Origin: Natronospirillum sp.
GTDB lineage: Bacteria > Pseudomonadota > Gammaproteobacteria > Pseudomonadales > Natronospirillaceae
NCBI RefSeq assembly: GCF_022565775.1
Contig: NZ_JAIUMC010000001.1
Coordinates: 62,001-126,000 of the forward strand
Length of the DNA: 64,000 bases
Direction: 5' to 3'
The first letter of the stretch is position 1; each line of letters opens with the position of its first letter. This document shows, piece by piece, positions 18,729 through 27,549 of this stretch. The notes below the pieces were generated by a model. It searched no databases. It worked only from the letters and a program-made list of their open reading frames with translations, and was not told the DNA's origin. Both the position numbers and the translations under genes were made by a program.

Positions 18729-20192
18729 ATGCTGAAGCTCAACTTCGACAACAGCTACATCCGACTGCCAGACCAACTGTTCAAGCGCAGCGCACCGGCG
18801 GCAGTATCTGATCCGTCGCTGATCCGGGTCAATCGGACCCTGTTTGCAGCGCTGGGGGCGACCGAAAGTGCCCTGGATGACGCTGAGTTGGCGGCTGTAT
18901 TCAGTGGACAGGCGCTGTTGTCCGGGGCCGACCCCATCGCCCAGGCCTATGCCGGCCACCAGTTCGGCCAGTTTGTCCCGCAACTGGGTGACGGGCGGGC
19001 TCTGCTGCTGGGCGAAGTGATCGACCCGGAGGGGCGGCGCTTTGATATCCAGCTCAAGGGCTCGGGTCGCACGGCGTTTTCACGCGGTGGTGATGGTCTG
19101 GCGCCACTGGGGCCAGTGTTGCGCGAATATCTGGTCAGCGAAGCCATGCAGGCTCTGGGTGTTCCGACCACCCGCGCCCTGGCTGCCGTCACCACCGGCG
19201 ACCGGGTCGCGCGTGAACAATGGGCGCCCGGAGCCATTCTGACTCGTGTGGCCGCCAGTCATATTCGCATCGGCACCTTCCAGTACTTTGCCGCCAGAGA
19301 AGATCACGAAGCCCTGGACGCCCTGCTGCAGCACACGCTGCAAAGACACTACCCGGAGGTGGCCGAGAGCCCGGACCCCATCCCCGCATTACTTGAAGCT
19401 GTAGCTGACCGCCAGGCCAGACTCATTGCCCACTGGATGAGCCTCGGCTTTATCCATGGGGTGATGAATACCGACAACACCACGCTCAGTGGCGAAACCA
19501 TCGACTATGGCCCCTGCGCCTTCATGGAAGGCTACCGGCCCGAGCAGGTGTTCAGCTCCATCGATCAGGGTGGACGCTACGCTTATCGCAATCAGCCCGG
19601 CATAGCGCAATGGAACCTGGCGCGTCTGGCCGAAGCGCTGCTGACGCTGTCGTCCAACCCCGATAGTCAACTGGAGGACATAAGGGAGATAATTGCCGAC
19701 TTCCCGCAACGTTATGAACTGCACCGGGCTGAGATTCTGAGGCGCAAACTTGGCCTTGCGTCTGCCGAGGATGATGACCTCGCGCTGGCGGATGACTGGC
19801 TGGCCCTGATGGCCGCAGACAGCACCGATTTCACCCTCAGCTGGCGCGGGCTGGCCAATCTGGCGCAAGATCCGGCAGCACTGGATGAGCTGTTTTCCGA
19901 TACCGGTGCTGTCCGCACCTGGCGGGACCGTTGGCTTGCCAGGCTGCATACCGAAGGCACACCTGCAGACACGGCTGCGGCTCGTATTCAAGGCGCCAGT
20001 CCGGCTGTTATCCCGCGCAATCACCGCGTCGAAGAGGCCATTCGGGCGGCCGAAGACAACAATGACTTTTCCGTCTTCGACAAGTTGCTGGCAGCCGTGA
20101 CGTCGCCTTTCGATCCCGAGGGGGAGCGGTCGCATTATGGACAGCCCGCTGCGCCTTCCGAGCGCGTCTATCAGACCTTCTGCGGCACCTGA
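18729..20192 (+). CDS. selO: SelO family protein adenylyltransferase (YdiU/UPF0061)
   Basis: 487 residues from the ATG at 18729 (MLKLNFDNSYIRLPD). Family signatures include QAYAGHQFGQFVPQLGDGRA, QLKGSGRTAFSRGGDG, HGVMNTDN and DYGPCAFM. SelO is a pseudokinase-fold enzyme that transfers AMP to protein hydroxyls and is linked to redox stress in characterised members. Many homologues end in a redox-active CxxC; the C-terminus here (VYQTFCGT) has a single Cys, so that disulfide is not conserved. Stands alone, downstream of the diguanylate cyclase by 32 nt. Confidence 0.9.
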   Translation: MLKLNFDNSYIRLPDQLFKRSAPAAVSDPSLIRVNRTLFAALGATESALDDAELAAVFSGQALLSGADPIAQAYAGHQFGQFVPQLGDGRALLLGEVIDPEGRRFDIQLKGSGRTAFSRGGDGLAPLGPVLREYLVSEAMQALGVPTTRALAAVTTGDRVAREQWAPGAILTRVAASHIRIGTFQYFAAREDHEALDALLQHTLQRHYPEVAESPDPIPALLEAVADRQARLIAHWMSLGFIHGVMNTDNTTLSGETIDYGPCAFMEGYRPEQVFSSIDQGGRYAYRNQPGIAQWNLARLAEALLTLSSNPDSQLEDIREIIADFPQRYELHRAEILRRKLGLASAEDDDLALADDWLALMAADSTDFTLSWRGLANLAQDPAALDELFSDTGAVRTWRDRWLARLHTEGTPADTAAARIQGASPAVIPRNHRVEEAIRAAEDNNDFSVFDKLLAAVTSPFDPEGERSHYGQPAAPSERVYQTFCGT

Positions 20193-20339
20193 TGGCTTGA
20201 CGCTGCACTGACGGGAGAGCCGCGAGGGCTGTGATACCATGCGCTCTCGCGAGGCTGCACCCCGTCGAGCACTGGAACCTTCCAGCGCCGTCCGGGTCAG
20301 ACGCACGATCATCATGACTTGAGCGAGATCATTCTCACC

Positions 20340-20930
20340 ATGAAAAAACTGTTGGTAATGGCGGCTGCGTTTTCCGCGTTTTCTCTGGTCTTCATCTACT
20401 TCATTCTTCCGGCCTATATGCCAGAGCCGGAGCCGGAACGGGATTTCAGTGCCGTGGGCGGTGATTTTCAGTTGGAAACTCTGGACGGCCCCATCAGTCG
20501 CGACGATTTTGCCGGCCAGGCCGTGATGCTGTTTTTCGGTTTCACCCATTGCCCGGACTATTGCCTGGCCAGCCTGGCCACCAAGCGCCAGGTGCTGGCG
20601 GAACTGAGTGACGAAGAACTGGAGCGGGTCAGCGGGCTGTTTGTCAGTGTGGATCCGGATCGGGACGATCTGGAAACACTGGCCGAATACACCGACTTCT
20701 TCCACCCGCGTATTGTGGGTGCCACCAGCAGCAAGTCTGTCATTGACGAGATGACCGGCAAGTTCTTTGCTACCTATTATTTTGTCGACACGCCTGACTC
20801 GGATCTCGAGTACCTGGTCGAGCACACGACACGCACCTATTTGCTGGGCCCGGATGGTCAGGTGGCGGATATTTTCAGCTATGATGACCCCTATACCGCC
20901 ATTCTGGCTCGCATAAGGCAACTGATCTGA
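20340..20930 (+). CDS. SCO1/SenC family copper chaperone for cytochrome oxidase
   Basis: 196 residues from the ATG at 20340 (MKKLLVMAAAFSAF); a TTG at 20319 is in frame but the Lys-Lys start gives a proper N-terminal anchor or signal helix (residues 4-25). Thioredoxin-fold domain with the copper motif CPDYC (Cys71, Cys75) and the distal His162 (EHTTRTYLL), so all three expected copper ligands are present. SCO proteins deliver copper or reduce the CuA site of cytochrome oxidase in the periplasm. The stop overlaps the next start by one base (TGATG), coupling it to the PCuAC gene. Confidence 0.9.
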   Translation: MKKLLVMAAAFSAFSLVFIYFILPAYMPEPEPERDFSAVGGDFQLETLDGPISRDDFAGQAVMLFFGFTHCPDYCLASLATKRQVLAELSDEELERVSGLFVSVDPDRDDLETLAEYTDFFHPRIVGATSSKSVIDEMTGKFFATYYFVDTPDSDLEYLVEHTTRTYLLGPDGQVADIFSYDDPYTAILARIRQLI

Positions 20931-21373
20931 TGTTCATGCGCAAACTGATGCCTGCATTGCTGGCTTGCCTGTTGTTGACCAGCCCGCCGCTGATGGCAGA
21001 CCAGGCAGCCTCTGTCGAAGTCGAAGACCCCTGGTTGCGTGCCGGGCCAACTGTGCAGCGCAACCTGGCTGGATATCTCACGCTGCACAATCGCAGTGAC
21101 GAACCGGTGGCCGTGGTGGGTTTCGAAACAGACCTCGCTGCGTCTTCAGAGTTGCATACGATGAGCATTGGAGAGGATGGCATGATGTCGATGCAGCGCA
21201 TCCTCGCCATCGAGATACCCCCTCAGGGCAGTCACGCACTGGCCCCGGGTGGCGACCATCTGATGCTGGTCAACCTGAAAAACCCACTGGAGCCGGGTGC
21301 CGAATACGAAATCACGCTGACCTTCTCAGACGGCTCTCGCAAAACCCTGTTATTTGAGGCTCGTCGGCCTTGA
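20930..21373 (+). CDS. periplasmic PCuAC copper chaperone
   Basis: 147 residues with a clear signal peptide ([16 protein letters not shown], cleavage likely after MADQA). It keeps the copper-binding pattern of the family: His76, Met88, His110 and Met112, with exactly 21 residues between Met88 and His110. PCuAC proteins hand Cu(I) to SCO or to CuA. Its one-base overlap with the SCO gene supports a two-gene oxidase copper-delivery operon. Its 3' end overlaps the convergent chemoreceptor gene by 24 nt. Confidence 0.9.
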   Translation: MFMRKLMPALLACLLLTSPPLMADQAASVEVEDPWLRAGPTVQRNLAGYLTLHNRSDEPVAVVGFETDLAASSELHTMSIGEDGMMSMQRILAIEIPPQGSHALAPGGDHLMLVNLKNPLEPGAEYEITLTFSDGSRKTLLFEARRP

Positions 21374-22897
21374 GGCCTTGAACAGACCGATCGTGGCTTC
21401 CAGTGATTCGAATCCGGCCTCCAGTTCGGTCAGCAGTTTGCGATTGGCCTGGCGGATCTCGGATTGCTGCTGCATTGCGTCGACAATCTGATCAACCTGA
21501 CCACTGATCTCTCCGGCCACCTGACTCTGCTCTTCGGCGGCTACGGCGATCTGCTGGTTGATGTCATTGATGGCCTCGATGGCTGCCTGTATGCCCTGCA
21601 TGGTTGATTGCAGGACCCCGGACTGGGACACTGTAAGCGTTGCCTTCTCCTGGCTGTCCTGCATGGCCTTCGAGGCCTCACTGGCACCGCTGAGCAAGCG
21701 CTCCATGATGGCGCCTGTGGCATGGGTAGACTCCTGCGTGCGCTGTGACAGCTGACGCACCTCGTCTGCCACCACGGCAAATCCGCGCCCCTGCTCGCCA
21801 GCCCGCGCCGCCTCGATGGCAGCATTCAGCGCCAGCAGATTGGTCTGTTCGGCAATTCCCTCGATATCGCTGACTGCCTTGCTGACTGCACCGCAGTCTT
21901 CCACCAGCTGCTGTACCACTTTGTCCGTGCCAGTAAGTGCCGTCGCCAAGTGCTGTATGGTCTGACTGGTTTCATCCATCTTTCCACCCAGGTTCTGCCA
22001 TGATTCGCTGGCTTCACTGGCCCGGCTCGCCGCCTCCTGGGTCTGATTGGCAACCTGGCGGAATGACTGATCCATGTCCCGGACAGACGACTCGATCTGC
22101 TGAACTCGATCATTGACATCGTCAGAGTGGGCGCTGGCACCCGCGGTATTATCGCGCAGTGATTCCAGCTGCTGACGTGATTGTCCGGAATTCTCGGATA
22201 TCCTGCTGACAGCTTGATCAATGGCACGAAACGTCCGATGCAGACGTTCCAGAATCGGATTACCCTGACTTCCCGACAATACTGACAGGTCAATCGAACC
22301 GTCTCCGTGCAACATGTGCCCGGTCAGGTTTACAACCCCCCGCGCCAACTCCATCAGTGGTCGGCCGATCATCACCAGGATGACCAGAAACACGGTCTGG
22401 AGAACCACATAAAAGGCATGAAACATGACAATGGGCAGAGAATGTTCGCCCTGCGGGAAGAGCAGCACCGGGTAACCTGCTGATTGCAGGAAATGCATCA
22501 CCAGATGTAGAACAGCTGCCGTGGCAGCCGCCGCGATCAGCGGCAGTATGCGGAAATAGACCAGCAGAATGGCCAGCATCGCAAAATAGCCGAAGTGGGC
22601 TTCTATCATGCCACCCAGCAAATGCACCTGCAGGGACACCTGCGCCATCAACAGCACAGCGATGCCGTTCGGCGAAAGGACAGGATGGCGCAGCGCCTCG
22701 GACAGTACCAGCATCAGGCCGGCGATCAGGCTGCCCAGCACCAGGGCCAGCATGCCCTGGTTGCCAATCCACCCGTATACCAGCGTCAGCACCCACATCA
22801 GCAAAACAACGGCCGACATCAGTCTGTGTGCTGCTGAGTCATAGTTGCTCAGTATTGCTTCCAGTCTGGCCCGGGAGAGCCCGAATAGATTTGTCAT
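21350..22897 (-). CDS. methyl-accepting chemotaxis protein with a multi-pass membrane N-terminus
   Basis: 515 residues. Five or six hydrophobic helices occupy residues about 25-195 instead of the usual periplasmic ligand domain flanked by two helices. The cytoplasmic signalling domain carries the conserved hairpin tip [20 protein letters not shown] and [16 protein letters not shown]. It should relay a membrane-sensed signal to a CheA/CheW array. No recognisable HAMP domain is seen. It is monocistronic and convergent with the PCuAC gene. Confidence 0.88.
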   Translation of the reverse strand: MTNLFGLSRARLEAILSNYDSAAHRLMSAVVLLMWVLTLVYGWIGNQGMLALVLGSLIAGLMLVLSEALRHPVLSPNGIAVLLMAQVSLQVHLLGGMIEAHFGYFAMLAILLVYFRILPLIAAAATAAVLHLVMHFLQSAGYPVLLFPQGEHSLPIVMFHAFYVVLQTVFLVILVMIGRPLMELARGVVNLTGHMLHGDGSIDLSVLSGSQGNPILERLHRTFRAIDQAVSRISENSGQSRQQLESLRDNTAGASAHSDDVNDRVQQIESSVRDMDQSFRQVANQTQEAASRASEASESWQNLGGKMDETSQTIQHLATALTGTDKVVQQLVEDCGAVSKAVSDIEGIAEQTNLLALNAAIEAARAGEQGRGFAVVADEVRQLSQRTQESTHATGAIMERLLSGASEASKAMQDSQEKATLTVSQSGVLQSTMQGIQAAIEAINDINQQIAVAAEEQSQVAGEISGQVDQIVDAMQQQSEIRQANRKLLTELEAGFESLEATIGLFKASRPTSLK

Positions 22898-23038
22898 CCT
22901 GAATGCCTCAATGCCGCCTGCCGAGCGCCCTCTACAGCAAGGAAAGAGCCCTTGACAGACTAGTCCAAAAAACCGATACGTTGATTATAGTCGGCTTTCC
23001 GGACAATAACTTGAGACCGTGTATCCGGAATCAGGCCG

Positions 23039-23479
23039 TCAAGCCACCGCCATGGCCGGTCGGTTGAGCACCCAGCGGGTAGCAAAAGTACCTGCCAGAT
23101 ATGCCACCACTATGGTCACTATGTCCATGTTGGCGAAGCTCAGCGAGGTCAGCAGCGGGCCGGGACAGTAACCGGCCAGACCCCAGCCGACTCCGAACAG
23201 TACACCGCCGCCCACCAAACGTGCATCGATGTCGCTGCGGGTGGGTATCTGGAAGAACTCCGTAAACAACGGCTTCTGCTGCCTGAGAATGAACGGGGTG
23301 GCAATGGCATTCACCAGCAACCCACCGCCCATGACAAAGGCCAGCGACGGATCCCAGGTGCCAAAGAGGTCCAGAAAGTTCACGACCTTGGCCGGGTCGA
23401 TCATTTGTGCCACGGACAGACCGAAGCCGAACAGTACGCCTGCCGCGAGCGCCGCAAGCAGTCTTGGTAAATTGCTCAT
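23039..23479 (-). CDS. YeeE/YedE family membrane protein, C-terminal-type half (DUF6691-like)
   Basis: 146 residues with four hydrophobic helices and the conserved GWGLAGYCPGPLL segment, whose Cys is the candidate sulfur relay residue of YeeE/YedE proteins. With the next gene it forms a split two-component version of the family, which imports thiosulfate or related sulfur species. Only 4 nt separate it from the upstream half, and both follow the MBL persulfide dioxygenase-like gene, so a sulfide/persulfide operon is likely. Confidence 0.85.
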   Translation of the reverse strand: MSNLPRLLAALAAGVLFGFGLSVAQMIDPAKVVNFLDLFGTWDPSLAFVMGGGLLVNAIATPFILRQQKPLFTEFFQIPTRSDIDARLVGGGVLFGVGWGLAGYCPGPLLTSLSFANMDIVTIVVAYLAGTFATRWVLNRPAMAVA

Positions 23480-23483
23480 GGGG

Positions 23484-23921
23484 TCAGCCTCCGATCACAT
23501 GGCGAACGATGAAAACAGTCACAATGGCGCTGGCCATGAAGCTCAGGGTCGCCACCAGTGAACGCGGACTGCGTCGGGCCAGACCGCAGATACCGTGGCC
23601 ACTGGTGCATCCGGCTCCGATGGTGGTTCCGATACCGACCAGCAGACCGGCGATGATCAGCAGGGGCGTATCCACCACGGCCTCGATATGGCTGACACCG
23701 GCGCCGAGACCGACCCACTGATAGATGAAGCCGCCCAGAATCAGGCCGACCACAAAGACAATGCGCCAGTCCATGTCACCCCTGGCCGGGTAGATAATGC
23801 CACCGGCGATACCGGAAATCCCCGCTACACGGCCCTTGGCCCACAGCAACAGCGCGGCCGAGAGCCCGATAAGAGCCCCGCCTACAAAAGCGGGAATGGG
23901 TGTAAAGTTCACGATTTCCAT
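23484..23921 (-). CDS. YeeE/YedE family membrane protein, N-terminal-type half
   Basis: 145 residues with four hydrophobic helices. GIGTTIGAGCTSGHGICGLARRS carries the Cys-containing motif of YeeE/YedE sulfur transporters. It lies 13 nt after the MBL dioxygenase-like stop and 4 nt before its partner half. The pair is commonly seen with persulfide dioxygenases and sulfide-responsive ArsR regulators; no such regulator is in this window. Confidence 0.86.
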   Translation of the reverse strand: MEIVNFTPIPAFVGGALIGLSAALLLWAKGRVAGISGIAGGIIYPARGDMDWRIVFVVGLILGGFIYQWVGLGAGVSHIEAVVDTPLLIIAGLLVGIGTTIGAGCTSGHGICGLARRSPRSLVATLSFMASAIVTVFIVRHVIGG

Positions 23922-23934
23922 CAGCAGTGCCCCC

Positions 23935-24810
23935 TCAGGCTGTCTGGATATTCAGCGGTATCTTCAGATAACGCTTGCCGTTGCTTTCCTGAGCCGGCAG
24001 ATGTCCGGCATCGATGTTCACCAGGATGCTTTGATAAATCAGCTTCGGTGCGGCCAGTGTCTTGTCCTTGCCTTCCCGGAACTGCACGAACTCGTCTTCC
24101 GTGGTGTCGGCACGCAACTGGATATTGCTCGCCTTTTCCTCGCCAATGGTACTTTCATAGGCAACTTCGCGACCCCCTGGCTGATAGTCATGACCGACAA
24201 ACACTCTGGTGTCATCCGGCAGGCTGTATAGATTCTCGACCACGCCCTTGTACAGGGTTTTGGCGTCACCGGCCGGGAAATCACAGCGTCCGGTCCCGAA
24301 ATCCGGCATGAACAGCGCATCACCGGTGAAAACGGCATCCTCGATCAGGAACGAGGCACAGGCGGGAGTATGCCCGGGTGTCGGCAGCGCCTTGATGGTC
24401 AGGCTGCCGGCTTTCAGTTCTTCAAAATCCTCGATCAGATAGTCGAACTGATGGCCATCGGTGACAAAGGCCTCACCCAGATTGTAGACCCCCTTGAAGA
24501 CTTCCTGCACACCGCGAATACGCTCACTGATGGCGACCTTGACGCTCGGGAAGTCATCCCGGAACAACTGGCTGGAACTCAGGTGATCGGCATGGGCATG
24601 GGTCTCCAGCACATAGTGCAGGGTCAGGTCGTTGGCCTGGATGTAGTCCACCACTTGCTGATAGGACTCGTCAGAGACCTTGCTGCCAATGGGGTTGTAG
24701 TCCAGTACCGGGTCGATCACGACCGCATCGCGGGTGGTCGGATCGGACACGACATAGGTCAGTGTGTTGGTTGCTTCATCGTAGAAGGTCTTGATATCGA
24801 TGTTGCTCAT
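23935..24810 (-). CDS. MBL-fold persulfide dioxygenase-like protein (ETHE1/Blh type)
   Basis: 291 residues from the ATG at 24810 (MSNIDIKTFYDEATNTLTYV). Metal motif THAHADHLSS, a later HTPACASFL and GDALFMPDFGTGRCDFPAG are the ETHE1/Blh layout. These iron enzymes oxidise glutathione persulfide to sulfite in sulfide detoxification. It is the first gene of an operon with two YeeE/YedE halves. The AT-rich palindrome at 24871-24890 in its promoter region resembles sites of sulfide-sensing ArsR repressors. Rhodanese or DUF442 domains often fused or linked to this family are absent. Confidence 0.87.
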   Translation of the reverse strand: MSNIDIKTFYDEATNTLTYVVSDPTTRDAVVIDPVLDYNPIGSKVSDESYQQVVDYIQANDLTLHYVLETHAHADHLSSSQLFRDDFPSVKVAISERIRGVQEVFKGVYNLGEAFVTDGHQFDYLIEDFEELKAGSLTIKALPTPGHTPACASFLIEDAVFTGDALFMPDFGTGRCDFPAGDAKTLYKGVVENLYSLPDDTRVFVGHDYQPGGREVAYESTIGEEKASNIQLRADTTEDEFVQFREGKDKTLAAPKLIYQSILVNIDAGHLPAQESNGKRYLKIPLNIQTA

Positions 24811-24870
24811 GATGCTCTCTCCATCCCCTGATTGGGGCAATTAAGTGCGTTGTACGCTATGTTAACCATT

Positions 24871-24890
24871 ATATTAGTTTTATCTAATAT
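24871..24890. promoter_or_regulatory. BigR/SqrR-like AT-rich palindrome before the persulfide dioxygenase gene
   Basis: ATATTAG (24871-24877) and CTAATAT (24884-24890) form a perfect inverted repeat with a 6-bp spacer, 60 nt upstream of the MBL gene start and just after the stop of the upstream SulP gene. BigR-type ArsR repressors are known to bind TA-rich palindromes before such operons; identity of the protein here is inference. Confidence 0.55.
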
Positions 24891-24891
24891 T

Positions 24892-26595
24892 TCAAGCTGA
24901 TGTTGTATTTTCTGCCGCCTGCATCGCTTCATCAGTGGTCAGGTAGAAGTGGTCCGCGCCAAGCTTCTGCACGAAGCCGCTGCGCTCCATGACATCGCGC
25001 ACCGGGCCCTTCACGTTGGCCACGAAAAGGTCGACACCGCGCCGGCGATAGTCATCCAGCAGCTCATGCAGCGCGGTGTCTGCCGACGAGTCCAACTGGT
25101 TGATGGACGATGCATCCAGCACCACCGCCTGCAGCGGCGTATTCATCTGCTGTTCCGCTGCGCGAATGGTCTCTTTCAGAAAGGACACATTGCCGTAGTA
25201 GAACTGGGCATCAAAGCGGATGGCCAGCACGCCGGGGGTGGTTTCCGCATCCGGCACGCGCTTCAGGTTCCGATAGACCCGAGTCCCCGGTACTCGCCCC
25301 AGAATGGCATAGTGGGGGCGTGTCGTGCGGACGACGAACCAAACCATGGAGGCACCCACGGCCACAAAGATACCGACCTTGACGCCCAGGATCAGGGTGG
25401 CGAAGAACGCAATCCCCAGCATGGTCAGGTCGTCCCGCTTGACCTGCCACAGATGTTTCACCTCGTGCGTGTCGATCAGGCCAGCCACTGCAACCATGAT
25501 TACCGCGGCCAGCGCTGCTGTGGGGATGTAATAGAACAGCGGTGTGGCCAAAAGCAACGCAAGGCCGATCAGCACCGCGGTAATGATGGAAGCAAGACCC
25601 GTGTTGGCCCCGGCATTGCGGTTGACTGCCGTTCGGCTGAAGCCCCCGGTGACCGGCATGGCCTTGAAAAATGCAGCCCCTATGTTGGCCAGACCCAGAC
25701 CGACAAGCTCACGGTTGGGATCTACATCATATCGCTTTTCGGCAGCGATCTTCTTGGCCACCGCTATGCTCTCCACGAAACCGATAAAGGCGATGGTGAT
25801 GGCAATGGGCAGAAGATCCATCATGTCCGCCGTATTGACCGACGGCGCCGACAGTTCGGGGAATCCGGCCGGCACAGACCCGACGATATGAACACCATGG
25901 TGTTCGTCGAGCCCCAGCAGCCAGACTGCAAGCGTGGCAATCACCACCACAATCATGGCCCCCGGTAACAGCGGGTTCAGGCGCTTGAGCAGCAGCAGAC
26001 CGGCGACACCGCCAAGGCCAATACTCAAGGTGGCAATGTTGATGTCGGCCCACTGGGTGGCAGCCGCCCAGGCCAGCACGGCAATGTTTTCAGTTCTCGG
26101 CAATGACAGACCGATCAGATGCTGCAGTTGACTGAAACCGATAATCAATGCAGCCGCACTGGTAAAGCCGGAAATCACCGGATGGGACAGAAAGTTGGTC
26201 AGGAAGCCAAGACGAAAGATGCCCATGCCGAACTGAATCACCCCCACCATCAGCGCCAGCAGCACAGCCAACGCGATGTAATGGGCAGACCCCACCTCGG
26301 CCAGCGCGCCGACGCCGCTGGCCACCAGCAGTGCCACCATCGCCACCGGTCCGACCGCCAGTTGGCGGGAGGTGCCGAAGAGAGCATAGATGATCAGCGG
26401 GATCACCGAGGCATAAAGCCCCACATAGGGTGGCAGACCGGCCAGCATGGCGTAGGACATGGCCTGCGGAATCAGCATCATGGCCACGGTAATGCCGGCA
26501 ACAAGGTCGCCGCGCAGATCCTGGCGCTGATACCCCGGCAACCAGGTCAGAGCCGGTATCCAGTACTTGATGCGTGTTGTCAGAGGGGTAGACAT
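24892..26595 (-). CDS. SulP family anion transporter with STAS domain (copy 1)
   Basis: 567 residues. Ten or more membrane helices with the SulP hallmark AMMLIPQAMSYAMLAGLPPYVGLY near residue 38, then a cytoplasmic STAS domain at the C-terminus (about 450-555, AVVLDASSINQLDSSADTAL). SulP proteins carry sulfate, bicarbonate or other anions, often with sodium or protons. It lies 9 nt after the CxDxR protein gene and is surely co-transcribed with it. It is closely similar to copy 2 at 27550-29265 along its length. Downstream sulfur-oxidation genes make sulfate possible; bicarbonate is the alternative. Confidence 0.92.
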   Translation of the reverse strand: MSTPLTTRIKYWIPALTWLPGYQRQDLRGDLVAGITVAMMLIPQAMSYAMLAGLPPYVGLYASVIPLIIYALFGTSRQLAVGPVAMVALLVASGVGALAEVGSAHYIALAVLLALMVGVIQFGMGIFRLGFLTNFLSHPVISGFTSAAALIIGFSQLQHLIGLSLPRTENIAVLAWAAATQWADINIATLSIGLGGVAGLLLLKRLNPLLPGAMIVVVIATLAVWLLGLDEHHGVHIVGSVPAGFPELSAPSVNTADMMDLLPIAITIAFIGFVESIAVAKKIAAEKRYDVDPNRELVGLGLANIGAAFFKAMPVTGGFSRTAVNRNAGANTGLASIITAVLIGLALLLATPLFYYIPTAALAAVIMVAVAGLIDTHEVKHLWQVKRDDLTMLGIAFFATLILGVKVGIFVAVGASMVWFVVRTTRPHYAILGRVPGTRVYRNLKRVPDAETTPGVLAIRFDAQFYYGNVSFLKETIRAAEQQMNTPLQAVVLDASSINQLDSSADTALHELLDDYRRRGVDLFVANVKGPVRDVMERSGFVQKLGADHFYLTTDEAMQAAENTTSA

Positions 26596-26604
26596 GTCAT
26601 GGCC

Positions 26605-27390
26605 TCACAGAGTCAGATGTTCAACAGGCAGCTGAGCGGCCAAAACCGAAAGCGTCAAATCCGCAGCCTTGTCATGGTCGCTGGCGATGCGCTCGGCCGA
26701 TTCGGACGAGAAAGTCGTCCAGCCGCATTGCTGCAGTTCGGCTACAAAGCGGCGAATCAGTTCATGTTTTAGAGGCCGATGACAGAAAAACTGATCGGGT
26801 GCGTCTGTCAGAGGCGTTGTTTCATTGAGCGGCCTCGACGTCTGGCGATCGATCACCACAACCCCCGACTCGGCATGGTCGCCCTGCAGAATGTCAAAGA
26901 CGACACCGGCTTGGCCGGCAAACCAGAGTCTGAGTACAACACGGAGGGCTGACTCCACCAGAGCGGCGCTCATCGCATAGGCGCTGGATTGGGTCAGCAG
27001 CAGACGCAGGTGACCGCACCCCTGATAGTCGGCCTGACTGGCCAGTTCGATGAACGAGCGCTGCTGTGACTGGCTGAGGGAGCCCGGTGTCGTCTCAGAC
27101 GGCAGACCCATACGCGCTATGATGGCGTTCATGGCGTGGGTGTCGGAGTGCAGATATACCGGGCCAATACGATCTGCAAACAGTGTCAGTGCCTCGGACA
27201 CGGCTGCATCGGAGAGCATCCGATCACTCTGCACCTGATACTCGTTCAGTACTGCCAGAATTACGCCGAGGCTACCTCCGACCGCACTGAAACGATGGCC
27301 TGCGGTTCTGCCGTCAACGCAGGTACAGGGTACCTGGCGGATAATCTGCTCTGTGGCCACCCAGTCAAGGGACTGCGGGGAAAGTGGCAT
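26605..27390 (-). CDS. unrecognised protein with beta-carbonic-anhydrase-like CxDxR motif, between two SulP genes
   Basis: 261 residues, soluble, no signal peptide. I do not recognise the family. Near the N-terminus it reads PCTCVDGRTAGHRF, giving Cys24-x-Asp26-x-Arg28, the arrangement used for zinc and its Asp/Arg dyad in beta-carbonic anhydrases and DabA. A glycine-rich GGSLG follows. Further candidates are HSDTH (His81, His85), at the place of the beta-class HxxC motif but with Thr where Cys is expected, and QGCGH (Cys125, His127). AGGAG lies 8 nt before the ATG. It is co-transcribed with a SulP transporter, and SulP proteins fused to carbonic anhydrases are known. Carbonic anhydrase-like function is a hypothesis only; a sulfur-related enzyme is also possible. 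Confidence 0.6.
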   Translation of the reverse strand: MPLSPQSLDWVATEQIIRQVPCTCVDGRTAGHRFSAVGGSLGVILAVLNEYQVQSDRMLSDAAVSEALTLFADRIGPVYLHSDTHAMNAIIARMGLPSETTPGSLSQSQQRSFIELASQADYQGCGHLRLLLTQSSAYAMSAALVESALRVVLRLWFAGQAGVVFDILQGDHAESGVVVIDRQTSRPLNETTPLTDAPDQFFCHRPLKHELIRRFVAELQQCGWTTFSSESAERIASDHDKAADLTLSVLAAQLPVEHLTL

Positions 27391-27434
27391 GTGGTGGTCT
27401 CCTGATCGCGAAAAAATGCGCTTGCAGGAACCTA

Positions 27435-27450
27435 ATCAAACCTCATGCCA
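27435..27450 (-). promoter_or_regulatory. candidate sigma-54 promoter of the CxDxR-SulP operon
   Basis: On the minus strand TGGCATG-AGGT-TTGAT matches the -24/-12 pattern TGGCAyG-N4-TTGCw with correct spacing, but the -12 element has GA in place of the near-invariant GC. It lies about 45 nt upstream of the start codon. The nearby sigma-54 activator gene and inverted repeat raise its likelihood. Confidence 0.4.
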
Positions 27451-27524
27451 ACTTTATTTCGCTCTATTTATCAATGGGTTATGAGCTCCCACCGGACGTC
27501 ATCACCCGATGATGTTTAATTATG

Positions 27525-27541
27525 TTGCAACAAGGTTGCAA
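27525..27541. promoter_or_regulatory. inverted repeat, candidate upstream activator site
   Basis: TTGCAAC (27525-27531) and GTTGCAA (27535-27541) form a perfect inverted repeat with a 3-bp spacer. It lies 75 bp upstream of the candidate -24 element, a usual distance for enhancer-binding-protein sites, in the 159-bp spacer after the second SulP gene. I saw no second perfect copy in the window. Confidence 0.5.
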
Positions 27542-27549
27542 GTGGTCAG

